NCBI GenBank assembly: GCA_014281115.1
Contig: JACONQ010000021.1
Span: forward strand, 930,001 to 994,000
Direction: 5' to 3'
DNA length: 64,000 nt
From: Laburnicola sp. R22_1
Lineage: Eukaryota; Ascomycota; Dothideomycetes; Pleosporales; Didymosphaeriaceae
Made by a program: the position numbers and the translations under genes. This document shows, in pieces, positions 10,720 through 19,964 of the stretch (position 1 is the stretch's first letter; every line of letters starts with the position of its first letter). The notes beneath the pieces were generated by a model. It ran no database searches. It was given only the letters and a program-made list of their open reading frames with translations, and was not told where the DNA came from.

Positions 10720-11949
10720 CTACTCTGGCATCTCGACCTGTCCGGCCATTCCAAAGCCTTCAAAAATGTCCCCAGATCCCACTAGACCCCCTTTCACCGA
10801 CACCACGAAAGCCGAGCTGCCAGTTGTGTCTGGCCCTGGCTTACTTGTAGGCATCTGCCACCATACTCGATCATGGCGTAGCTCGAAAGACCACTTCGCC
10901 TCAGACAAGAATTCGATTCGATATCCGACGTTCTTGTGCCGGAAGGTTGCTGGGACACCCTCCCCATCAAAAAACTTGTCCACGATTACGGCATGGCCTG
11001 CCTTTGAATCTCCGAATGTATACCCATCAGGTTTGTCGACCACTCTTTGAGGGCTGCAGACCAGTTTGCCGTCGCAATACATCCTTGCAGAGGCAGTATG
11101 TTCGTAATTGTTCTCGGGTCGGCCAACCAGCCGCATCACCTGCAGGACGTAGGGTCCAACCTTGGCTCTCACAAAGAGCGAGTCGGTCACGGCCTTGGTC
11201 CACGGTATCGATTCCCAAGAGCGCTCGAGTCCTCCGTATCCACCCTTGTCCGCAGAAATAAGCATGCGCTTAGGCTCCATTGAGGGATCCGTAACGATCG
11301 CCACATCCAAATTGGCGCTTGCCATGGCGACTGGCCTCATCCAGAATATTTCAGTGGCAACCTTAGCCTCATCTTCTGTTTTGGGAAGGCACGGATAGCC
11401 CATTGACTTGTGCGTCAGTGTGCCCATGATGCGTCCCGGTACGTTGAACGTGACTTTAGAGATGGAGAGGTCTTCGTTCACCTCGAAACTAGCAGAGGGA
11501 CCGTCCTCGCCATCATCCGCCGTCCGCCAGACGCCAGTCACGCGCCCTTGTCCCGGATTCGATCCTTCGACTGTGACCGTTGACATTGGAAGGATTAAAT
11601 CGTGGCTCCAATTGGTTCCATCCTCCCAGCTTGCATTGATGATAACCCGAAATCCCGCCGGTGCCGCCATGCTGTCGCGCAAGAATGACACGGTAAAGGC
11701 GTCGCTACCATCTGGTGCCAAGGCGTCAAAAAGCCACACTTCGACAGCCGTCCTGGGGAATTTGTCGGCATATTTTGGATAAAGGTTGCCGCTGTTGGGA
11801 AAGAAATCCGTTTCTGGACCTGGCTCTGCAACGATCGAGCCGCTGGACACAAGCGACGAGGTCTGGTTTGCTGAGGGCATGACGAACGAGGAGCGAAACG
11901 AGAAAATTCGATATGTATTCGATGAGCGAGATAACTTTCGTTTGCCCAA
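10720..11949 (-). CDS. Diels-Alderase-like decalin synthase (lipocalin/CrtC-type fold)
   Basis: A single-exon frame of 409 codons on the minus strand. It resembles the fungal Diels-Alderase family of the Fsa2, CghA, Phm7 and MycB type, which close the trans- or cis-decalin ring on a linear polyene tethered to a tetramic acid or pyrrolidinone. The support is its length (family members are about 370-410 residues), a beta-rich two-domain composition, the blocks TAVEVWLFDALAPDG and FEVNEDLSISKVTF, the WSFELRHDRVWWQMP segment, and its place next to a PKS-NRPS and a trans enoyl reductase. The start may be the ATG at 11949 or the one at 11880 (MPSANQTSS), which gives an N-terminus nearer the family norm. 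It is divergent to the enoyl reductase, sharing a 175-base promoter region. No stop or frameshift is visible. Family assignment is from pattern recognition; substrate and stereochemistry cannot be read. Confidence 0.8.
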   Translation of the reverse strand: MGKRKLSRSSNTYRIFSFRSSFVMPSANQTSSLVSSGSIVAEPGPETDFFPNSGNLYPKYADKFPRTAVEVWLFDALAPDGSDAFTVSFLRDSMAAPAGFRVIINASWEDGTNWSHDLILPMSTVTVEGSNPGQGRVTGVWRTADDGEDGPSASFEVNEDLSISKVTFNVPGRIMGTLTHKSMGYPCLPKTEDEAKVATEIFWMRPVAMASANLDVAIVTDPSMEPKRMLISADKGGYGGLERSWESIPWTKAVTDSLFVRAKVGPYVLQVMRLVGRPENNYEHTASARMYCDGKLVCSPQRVVDKPDGYTFGDSKAGHAVIVDKFFDGEGVPATFRHKNVGYRIEFLSEAKWSFELRHDRVWWQMPTSKPGPDTTGSSAFVVSVKGGLVGSGDIFEGFGMAGQVEMPE

Positions 11950-12124
11950 GTTTTATTATGTTGCGCTGTCGGAGTAGGTCGGTATATTTAGGAGTCCCGT
12001 GCGATGACCGCTTGCGCGGAGATTTTCGGTCGGTCGCTGCACCGTTGCTGAGGTGCTTAAAGCAAAGAAGAGAAACTGAAAAGCTAAGACAAGTTGATCA
12101 CGTATTACAAAGCATACTTGCACA
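11950..12124. promoter_or_regulatory. Shared divergent promoter of the Diels-Alderase-like gene and enoyl reductase
   Basis: Only 175 bases separate the two divergent start codons, so both genes must share control elements. Within it, CGG triplets lie at 12017-12019, 12027-12029 and 12031-12033, and CCG at 12042-12044. This gives a CGG-N7-CGG direct pair and a CGG-N8-CCG inverted pair. Such CGG pairs are the usual half-sites of fungal Zn2Cys6 cluster regulators. No regulator gene is visible in the window. The site assignment is inference. Confidence 0.4.
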
Positions 12125-13267
12125 ATGGGATCTGTCGACATGGTACAGACGGCGCTGGTTGGTGGGCCGAAGGATAGCATTGCTCTCTCACACACGGCAC
12201 CGGTTCCTCCGGGTACGCTGGAAGACGGCACGTTGGCGGTGGAAGTGATGGCAGTGTCGCTGAATCCTGTAGATACGAAAATGCTGGGCGGCTATCACAC
12301 AGTTGGAGCTATTGCGGGGTGTGAATATGCTGGTGTCGTTAAGGCGGTCGGCTCTGGGGTGACGGCGGAATGGAACATTGAGGTTGGCGACCGAGTCAGT
12401 GCTGCTATCATGGGCATGAATCCACGGCGACCCAACATCGGAGCCTTCGCTCAATATTCCGTGGCACCGGCATACTGCGCTCTCAAGCTTCCGGACGATT
12501 TTTCTTTTGCACATGGTGCAGGCATTGGCAATGCGTGGTACACGGTGCCATGGGCGCTTTTCCATGCCCTGGGTCTCGCTCCTGGGCCACAGCTCCAGCC
12601 TCTCAGCGACTGGATCGAGTCATCAACATCAAGCCCGGTCCTGGGATCCAAAGTCATACTCAACACTATCAAGCCGCAAAGTGTCTTGGTGAGTGGTGGC
12701 TCCAGCTCAACGGGGACATGCGCCATCCAACTCTTAAAGATTGCCGGCTTCAAAGTTATCGCCACAACGTCGGCACGCAATATGGCTCTGGTCAAATCTT
12801 TTGGCGCCGATGCCGCTTTTGATTACTCGGACCCGAATTGCGCCAGCGACATTCGCGCTTACACCGCCAACGCGTTACGCTTCGCCATCGATTGCATTAC
12901 CACACCTGAGACGACACAGCTGTGCTACAAAGCCTTGGGGAGGACTAGAGGACGCTACGTGTCGCTGGATCCATTTAGCGAGTCCATCGCCTCGACGCGC
13001 AAAATCGTGTCTGCCGGGTGGGTTTTAGGACCCGAGCTCTTGGGCGAGGAGATCGCCTGGCCAGCACCACATGGAAGAGACGCCAACCCCTTTGCCAAAG
13101 ACTTTTGTGTCGTGTGGAAAAAAACGCTGCAACGATTGCTCGACCAGGGCCGGATCCGCACTCATCCTCAGCTGGTGCGTGACACCGGTCTTGAAGGTGC
13201 TTTGGGTGGCCTGGAGGAGATCCGAGCAAAACAAGTTTCTGGACAGAAGCTCATATTCACCTTGTGA
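12125..13267 (+). CDS. Trans-acting enoyl reductase partner of the PKS-NRPS
   Basis: A single exon of 380 codons encodes a medium-chain dehydrogenase/reductase of the family that includes LovC and the enoyl reductases of PKS-NRPS clusters. It supplies NADPH-dependent reduction of the growing polyene at chosen elongation cycles, because the synthase has no evident enoyl reductase of its own. Visible features are the N-terminal GroES-like fold with NPVDTKM (residues 47-53) and GCEYAGVV (65-72), and the Rossmann segment VLVSGGSSSTGTCAIQLLK (about 187-205). It also has the GADAAFDYSDP block typical of quinone-oxidoreductase relatives. No zinc-binding cysteine cluster is seen, as expected for this subgroup. 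Start ATG 12125 gives a family-typical length. It lies upstream of, and on the same strand as, the PKS-NRPS. Confidence 0.9.
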   Translation: MGSVDMVQTALVGGPKDSIALSHTAPVPPGTLEDGTLAVEVMAVSLNPVDTKMLGGYHTVGAIAGCEYAGVVKAVGSGVTAEWNIEVGDRVSAAIMGMNPRRPNIGAFAQYSVAPAYCALKLPDDFSFAHGAGIGNAWYTVPWALFHALGLAPGPQLQPLSDWIESSTSSPVLGSKVILNTIKPQSVLVSGGSSSTGTCAIQLLKIAGFKVIATTSARNMALVKSFGADAAFDYSDPNCASDIRAYTANALRFAIDCITTPETTQLCYKALGRTRGRYVSLDPFSESIASTRKIVSAGWVLGPELLGEEIAWPAPHGRDANPFAKDFCVVWKKTLQRLLDQGRIRTHPQLVRDTGLEGALGGLEEIRAKQVSGQKLIFTL

Positions 13268-14530
13268 CCAACTGCTTCTCCTATAAGCCTGGCCTTTATT
13301 ACTGAAAAATAACTATCTTTCAATTGCAGCTCTCCTTTCCTCGCGTTCGCCTCTTTCCCTTGCGTTTGTAGAAGCTGTTTCTCAGTCCTTCGCCTTCTTT
13401 CTATTATAAACGCGGGCAGATCCTCCTCACATGGCGATTTTCCTACGTTTCAAGTACTACATCTGAATCACAGTGGTGATGTAGGAGCAGCTGATATGAT
13501 GACTGCAGCGATGCCACATCATCGAGAGAGGGCGCGGGCATGGCCTGGGGCTCGTATGCAATGGAACATTCTGGTCATGAGATCTAGATCCAAGCGAAGA
13601 GGGCTTCGCAGTCCTTGGAAAGCACTTGCCTTGATGAAATTCATCCAGCGTAGACGGCGTGCCGCTGCAGTTGTAGTCTCAGATAGCCTATCAGGTCACA
13701 TGCTAGGTACGCTTGCCTATCCGAGAGAATGCTGCAGATCACTGATGCAAGTCTGCTAAAACATCTTCAGAGCTACACTGCTCTAATTCCAATACTGAAA
13801 TCAATGTACAAATGGAAGAGAGCATGCTGAAGCATGCGCTCAGCAACTGACTAGGACCTCGGACGAAATCCTATGACCAGCGTATCACAACGTTTGACAT
13901 TCGGCTCTCGGTAATCAACAGTTAGAAGCCTTCTCTATCTCAATTTTGAATATTGAGAGGGAAAAGTCACTCATAATGGTTGGGAACGATTTTTTTTTCA
14001 AGTTTCGCCTATAACAAACGGCTCGGCAGTTAATAACTGGTGATATTATATACTATGGGCTAGCATCTTCTCATAGAGCATCAAGATCTGACTGCAACCT
14101 AGCTTGAGAGTTCAAGGTAGACACACCACCAAACGAGGCCAGAATTCATAAGCAGCCTTGCGCCTTGAGACTACACGTACAAAGACTTTTAAGGATAGAC
14201 AGGTTCCTATATAACAGCAAAGAAGAAACGAAATGTTCCAGGATCAGCCAACGCGAAGCTATTTTTCAGCATGTATATCGCCATCCAGAACCTGATATGG
14301 GCATCAGGGGCCATCGATTCCTATACCTGAGCAACACGCAAAACACCGGCGGTCTTCGGTGTACTAGAGAGCTCGGGGCGGGGAGCGGTGAACTGGAAAC
14401 CAACACGATGGCGAAATGGTGACTAAGCTCCGAACTTTTCCAGTGGCCGGTTTACAGCGACGGTTCATGTCAATAAGAGGTGAGTCTCACAAATCTTGTC
14501 CAGCATCTTAGAGATTTACAGCAATTCAAC
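13268..14530. promoter_or_regulatory. Intergenic and probable promoter region of the PKS-NRPS
   Basis: About 1.26 kb between the enoyl reductase stop and the PKS-NRPS ATG at 14531. It holds no convincing gene; the longest frame (13496-13759) is low-complexity and Arg-rich. A cluster of CGG triplets lies at 14347-14388 (starting CCGGCGGTCTTCGG), and another CGG pair lies at 14445-14463. These resemble the CGG cluster in the shared promoter at 12017-12044. A common Zn2Cys6 regulator is a reasonable but untested reading. Confidence 0.35.
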
Positions 14531-14703
14531 ATGTCAATCTTCAACAGAACCGAGCAACCGGTGGAGCCCATTGCGATTATTGGCGTCGCATGTCGTTTCC
14601 CTGGGGGCGCAAACACTCCATCGAAACTCAAGGACTTGATACAGTCACCATACGATCTCTCCAAGACGGTTCCAGCGAACCGGTTTGATACGACGAGTTT
14701 CTT

Positions 14704-14855
14704 TGTAAGGGATAAGTAGGGTAGCAATTAGGAATGAGAGACTGAGTTGATTGTAACAAGCTGAACAGAGAAACTGCTTAAGTAGCAGAATTGTGATCAG
14801 CAACTAGTCTACATCAGGTTGGTGGTATCATGTGATATCGTACTCCACACTAACA
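14704..14855 (-). repeat. C1 3' LTR (left), 152 bases
   Basis: Begins TGTAAGGG and ends ACTAACA, with TG...CA ends. Two differences from the right LTR: G versus A in GGAAT(G/A)AG, and T versus C in AGAAT(T/C)GTG. Confidence 0.95.
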
Positions 14856-17800
14856 CACCTCCCACAGCATAAAGGTAGCGAAGTGCTGTAAAGTATAATA
14901 AAGCAAAATGAGTGAACAGAGGGCCTCCAGGGCACCTCCCTAGAAAGAACTCTATTAGGTAACGACAGATGTGACAAACTTATCCTCTAAACCAATAACT
15001 TGTTAGCGGATATCAGTTATTCCTAATTGCTGCAAGAATCGCTCGTGCTTGCTACTATTAGAGAGAGACTTTGTTAATCCATCAGCGGGCATATTAGCAG
15101 TTCCCATCCAGGTAATGTCAATGTTCCCAGCTTTAACTTGCTCGCGGATCCACATCTAATGTACTTTAATATGTCTAAGCTTTATGTTGAGCTTTTCTTT
15201 GTCTTTGTTAGCGATAGAGACTATTTGCTAGTTATTATAGTATAATGTAGGTTGAACCTCTAGATTAAACCTAATAGCTTTAAAGGTGTTTATCCACCAG
15301 GATAACTCAGTGCCAGCAGTTAATAGGGCAAACAGTTCGGCCTTAGTAGTTAATTTGGTAACAGATCTCATGATTTTTGCCTTCCAATTAATGACTATAC
15401 CGTAGAGCTTAAATATATAGGCGAATAAGCTTTGAGCAGTATTAGGATTGTCAGCAAACGCGGTATTAGAGGCACTAAAGAACAACAACTCCTCAGCTTC
15501 CTTATTATCAATTTAACTAATGTAGTTGGCGTTCTTAGAGTGTGCTGTTATTGCTCCAATTGCCTAGAATTGGAAGTTGTATAAGTATTGCCACACAGAC
15601 TTAACAGCAGCAAGATGCTTTTGGCTTAGATTATTTAGATGGTGGGCAAGTATCGAGTGCGCTTTTGCCACGTCAGGCCGGGTGAAATATAAGATAAAGC
15701 TAAGGCATCCAACTAGGATCTAATATAGGCGGGTGCGCTCCGCGTTAGGTTCATCTGTACTTGGGGGGAGATAAGACTCACGCAGAGGGACCTTAGGGTG
15801 TTGGCTGCCCTGAAGGAGATTGTGGTTGTGGCAGACTTTTGCGATGTAGGAGTCTTGGATCATCTAGACCTTGCCTTTCGCATAGTCTCTAATAATGCGT
15901 ATTTCTAGGAACTAGCGTAGTTCTCCTAAGCTTCGTGTCTTGTATTGTTTCGTGAACTTACGTTAAAACTGTTGATGATATTGTTAATTGCCTTAGCGGA
16001 AAAGGACGACAATATTATCTACGTAATAGAATAGTATTAGCTTGCTATTAGTGAATAGGCAAGGGATACCCTTAACTTGAGTAAAGCCTATATTAATAAG
16101 GGTCTTCTTTAGGTGTTTGTGCCACAGCGCTAGGGCATCCTTAAGTCCATATAGTGCTTGGCGTAGTCGCATCATGTTGCCTAGTCTGTCTCGGAACCCA
16201 TCTGGAGTCCAGACGTAACAGAGTCGGGCTAGGTACGCGTTGAGGAAAGCATTCTTGACGTTGTACTGGTAGGCAAGGAGTCTAAAGGCGCACATAATAG
16301 CGATAAGGAAGCGGAGCGTTCGAGCCGCGAGGGTAGCTGCGTAGGTATCATCACAAGTCGTCTGCAAATCTCCTCTCACGACTAGTCGAGCTTTGTAGCT
16401 AGTCAAGTACCTATCAGCATCGAACTTGTACGTGAAAACCCACATTAGCGGCAGGGTCTCAGCATCTAGGTGCTCCTTCATATTATCTTTCACCTTCTTA
16501 AATACACCTTTGTGAAGCTGCTCCTTAATCTCCTTGTCCGCAGCAGCGAACCACTTATCAGCATTAGGGCGGGATTTGACCTCAGCCCAGTTCTTTGGTG
16601 GCGGCGGCAGTTGATCACAGTGAACCTTCAACTCTTCATTTGGGGGCAGTTGCACGATTGCCGTAGCAAACGTTTGCCAGTACAGAGAAGCGTGCGTACT
16701 GAAATGGTCCCTAGGCGTATCGTCTCCTCTACCACCTCCCCAACAACGGGACCCTAGAACGATATTGTCTGCAGCAATATTAGGGTTTGTCCGTCTTGGA
16801 GCGTTATTCTAATAGCGGTTTAGCGCAGTATCTCCAGAAGCAATCTCTCTCTAGCCTTTTAGTTAAGAACAATTATAAGTGCTAGGTACTAGTGTCTCTT
16901 GGGGTGTGAGTAATCCTTTATAGGCCTCCTGTTAAATCTGCTTTTTAGCATCATCTGGCCTAGTAGCCTCTTCTTCTTAATCCTCAACATTATTCTTAAC
17001 TGTATGTTGACGATGTGTTATATCACGATGGATCTGCTCAATAACGGGATCTTCCTCCTCGTCCGATGAATCGATATTAAGGACGCTGACTACGCGTCGT
17101 ATCTCCTCCGTCATATGCTTAAGTTGTAGAGCTGAGTAGCGTTGGTCTCGTACGAAGACAACATCACGTGTTCGAACAACACTGTCAGCCCTAGGAACCT
17201 ATACACGGAAGATATTCGTTCCTTTGTATCTAACTAGCCATCCAGTAATCGACCTTAACTCGAGCTTGTCACCTTTAGCCACCTTAGTATTACAGAATAG
17301 GGCTTTAGCACCGATAACGTCTATGTGTGCAAGAGACGGCTTCACCTTGCGTATATGTTTGTAGGGCGTCTTCTAGTTAAGAACCTCTGTTGGCAATTAA
17401 TTAAGGATGTAAATAGCTGTTAGGCATAACTCGTTAGCCAGTTCCTTAGGCAAATTTGCTTTAATCCGCAAAGCTCTTGCCGCAGTGATAATAAGGTTAC
17501 TAGCCTTCTTAGGAAGGCTAGTTATCTCTTCTGCACTAACAGCACGTCGCTTAGCTGTGATACCCAGGTCTTAAAAGACCTCCTAGAGATTAGCATAACC
17601 CTTTTTGTTGTCACAGTGAGCGTATACAACAATTGCGTCAAACTGGGTCTATATAAGCGCTAGTGTCTGTTAAACTAAGCGCGTTAGAGTCTTCTTCTTC
17701 TTATTACAAAGAGTCTTCCCTAAATGGTATCTGCTATGTTAACACACAGCGTGTAAGAGCCACTTGTCCCTATTATAGCAAGCTTCACCCGTCTTTCTAA

Positions 17801-19790
17801 GTTATATAAGGTTAATGCTAATACGTTTAAAGGGGCGTGTTGTAGGCTCGTGTTAAGGGCGTTAACTAATAATCTTAGAAAGCTTTAAGTTAATGCACTT
17901 TTCACATTCCCTCTATTGTGGAGCTTGGGGGCCAGTGATAAGCTTAATACTATCCACTGCCTGCTCTAGGTGTTTAACCGCGCGTTGTCCTGCATAAGCT
18001 AGCATCTAATAAGCTTCTGTAGGGGTGACTTGTAGAGGCTTGCGCTCTATATAGCTTGGCTTAGCTAACTTTAACTAAATCGCGAATGTGTATAACTATA
18101 ATGTGTTTAGGCGTGTTGCCTTATTAGAGTTTATAACCTAATAGCCACCCTACTTATTAAATGTGCAGAATATGTCCATTAAAGCGCTCCTTAGATAGAG
18201 ACAGCTACGTCCCAAGTCGAACTTAATACTAACTAATTAACAGCGTGAGAGTAACACTACTAATGTAAAGAACGTAGGAATAAGTGCTACCTATGTTATA
18301 GTTACTTAATGTTCGCTAGTTAGAGTATTAACAAACAGCTTAACATTTCCCTACTTATGTATCTGCAGGGCTTGTGTGCTGGCTAGTAGAATATTATCTG
18401 GGTGTCTATCTTGGATCTTCTTCCAAGTCTTTAGTCAGTGATTTGTGACATGTAGATTGGAGCCAGGATCTAGTATCTACTTATTAATTAATAGTGGTAG
18501 AGGCTATTAAACAGCAGCTGTACTAAGTGGAGTAACAACCTAAGCTGCGTTCTGGCTGCCTTGCTAGTGCATAACTACTTCTGTTAAGTTTTAAGCATTT
18601 AATAGAGGGTGACTAGTGTCTATTAAGAAATTATTCTTGTTAGCAGCAGCTGCCTTTTTACTAGCTTTCTTCTTAGCTCTAAACAGAGCTGCGCTTAAAG
18701 GGTTGCCTTTGCCTAGTTTCCTAACTCTGTTAAACTTAGCTAAGACAGCTGGGTCGGGCCTCCATCCAGTGGGTTGGAGAGAAGGAACCACATAGGAGCA
18801 CTATTTAAATAGGTGCTGTTCCCCACAGATGTAAGTGACTATACATTTCTAGGTGTTGCTATTAGTATTTAGACTAGGGCGTCCTAAAACGGCGTATGTT
18901 CTAAGTGCTAACGCTATAGGGTTCAAGGTGCGTTAGAACTGTTAATAGTTCTCCACTAGTGCAACAGGATCTATATACAGGGTTCTGTTTATCTCGGCTC
19001 GCGTAATCTCCTAAATTTCGTGCGTGACAAAGGACTTATCAATTCCCCTAATTGCTTAAAGAAAGTCCTGCTGTGCTTAATAGTCCTGGACTTTAGGTAG
19101 TTTCAGTTTGATTATGTTGCGAAGGATAGTAATGTAGCTCTTATACTAAGCATCTATCTTTTGTTGTTGTGGAACCTTCTTAATCTTGTCGTACTGCTCG
19201 AGCAACTCATACTTGCGTTCTGCTACTAACATACAGAATATCTTCTTAAGTTGTATAAGTTATTTATAGGGTGTTTCAGCATCCTTAATAACTAGGATAT
19301 GCCTGCTAGCGATTATCCTTGTAATCTCCCGTGTTAGGTTGTTAAGAGCGTTCTCCTTCTTCTGCCAGGCTGCCAGCTTTGTTGCGTAGAACCTATACTA
19401 GAAGGTGTAGTCCTCTCGTTTAGATTTTGTGAGTTTGTCTAGTTCAATATTATTATTGCCCTAGACAATGCTTAAAGCTTTATTAGGTGTGTTATCCTTT
19501 TTAAATAAGCGTAGTAGTCGCTCCTTAGGTTTCTTATTATAGATTTTCTTAATAGTATCTACTGTTAAATCTAGGTTACAATAGTCCTAGATCTTGTATG
19601 CCTTAGCGGTCCTCTTTCGCAGAAAGATCCACTTTGACCAATTGCTTGGCTTGTTAAGGATAATCGTCTCCTTAACAATTAGCTTGTCCTCTTTGTTACT
19701 TATTATGGCAAACTAGAGCTTGTCGAGTTAATCTCTGTTGTGGAAAGCGCGTGTGTAGTAAGTAGGTAGAGTGTGAACTGCAGTCGAATT
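14856..19790 (-). pseudogene. Decayed gag-pol of C1
   Basis: Read on the minus strand. The gag region carries a basic stretch (FRAKKKASKKAAAANKNN, 18591-18791). An integrase C-terminal part lies around 17160-17330 in decayed form. The longest surviving block is reverse transcriptase at 16655-15993: it holds PLMWVFTYKFDADR, VKNAFLNAYL and FYYVDNIVVLF. The catalytic YVDD is YVDN here, a G-to-A change. RNase H remains at 15488-15228 (TTKAELFALLTAGTELSWW). Many TAG/TAA stops lie between the blocks, so no protein of useful length can be made. Confidence 0.85.
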
Positions 19791-19792
19791 AA

Positions 19793-19812
19793 GCGTAGGC
19801 CGGGCTCATAAC
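19793..19812 (-). other. Primer-binding site of C1, complementary to an internal part of initiator tRNA-Met
   Basis: Directly abutting the 5' LTR, the minus strand reads GTTATGAGCCCGGCC and on. The plus strand therefore spells the anticodon-arm half of fungal initiator tRNA-Met (GGGCTCATAAC). This matches the half-tRNA priming known for Drosophila copia, not the usual 3'-terminal CCA priming. The same stretch is preserved next to the right LTRs of C2 and C4, with C-to-T drift. Confidence 0.75.
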
Positions 19813-19964
19813 TGTAAGGGATAAGTAGGGTAGCAATTAGGAATAAGAGACTGAGTTGATTGTAACAAGCTGAACAGAGAAACTGCTTAAGTAGCAGAAT
19901 CGTGATCAGCAACTAGTCTACATCAGGTTGGTGGTATCATGTGATATCGTACTCCACACTAACA
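19813..19964 (-). repeat. C1 5' LTR (right), 152 bases
   Basis: Same ends as the left LTR. Followed immediately by the TTCTT target copy and resumption of the ketosynthase reading frame. Confidence 0.95.

Larger units (their letters stand above)
14704..19964 (-). mobile_element. Full-length Ty1/copia-type retrotransposon C1, 5261 bases, inside the PKS-NRPS ketosynthase
   Basis: LTRs of 152 bases at 14704-14855 and 19813-19964 begin TGTAAGGGATAAG and end CACACTAACA. They differ at only two sites, both transitions. The target duplication TTCTT (14699-14703 and 19965-19969) is perfect. The element is oriented on the minus strand, so its 5' LTR is the right one. A primer-binding site abuts the right LTR and a purine tract abuts the left LTR (minus strand GTGGGAGGTG). 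Gag, integrase, reverse transcriptase and RNase H remnants lie in order from right to left. It is the copy with the least AT drift among C1-C4, hence probably the youngest. Confidence 0.95.

Noticed and set aside
10577..11852. Several plus- and minus-strand open frames overlapping the Diels-Alderase-like gene
   Set aside because: They are out-of-frame shadows of the 409-codon minus-strand gene and lack any family features.
13496..13759. 87-codon frame between the enoyl reductase and PKS-NRPS
   Set aside because: Arg/Ala-rich low-complexity content, no domain, no intron signals; more likely promoter sequence.
19793..19812. tRNA-like sequence suggesting a tRNA gene
   Set aside because: Only the anticodon-arm half is present, and it abuts an LTR in each copy; it is a primer-binding site.
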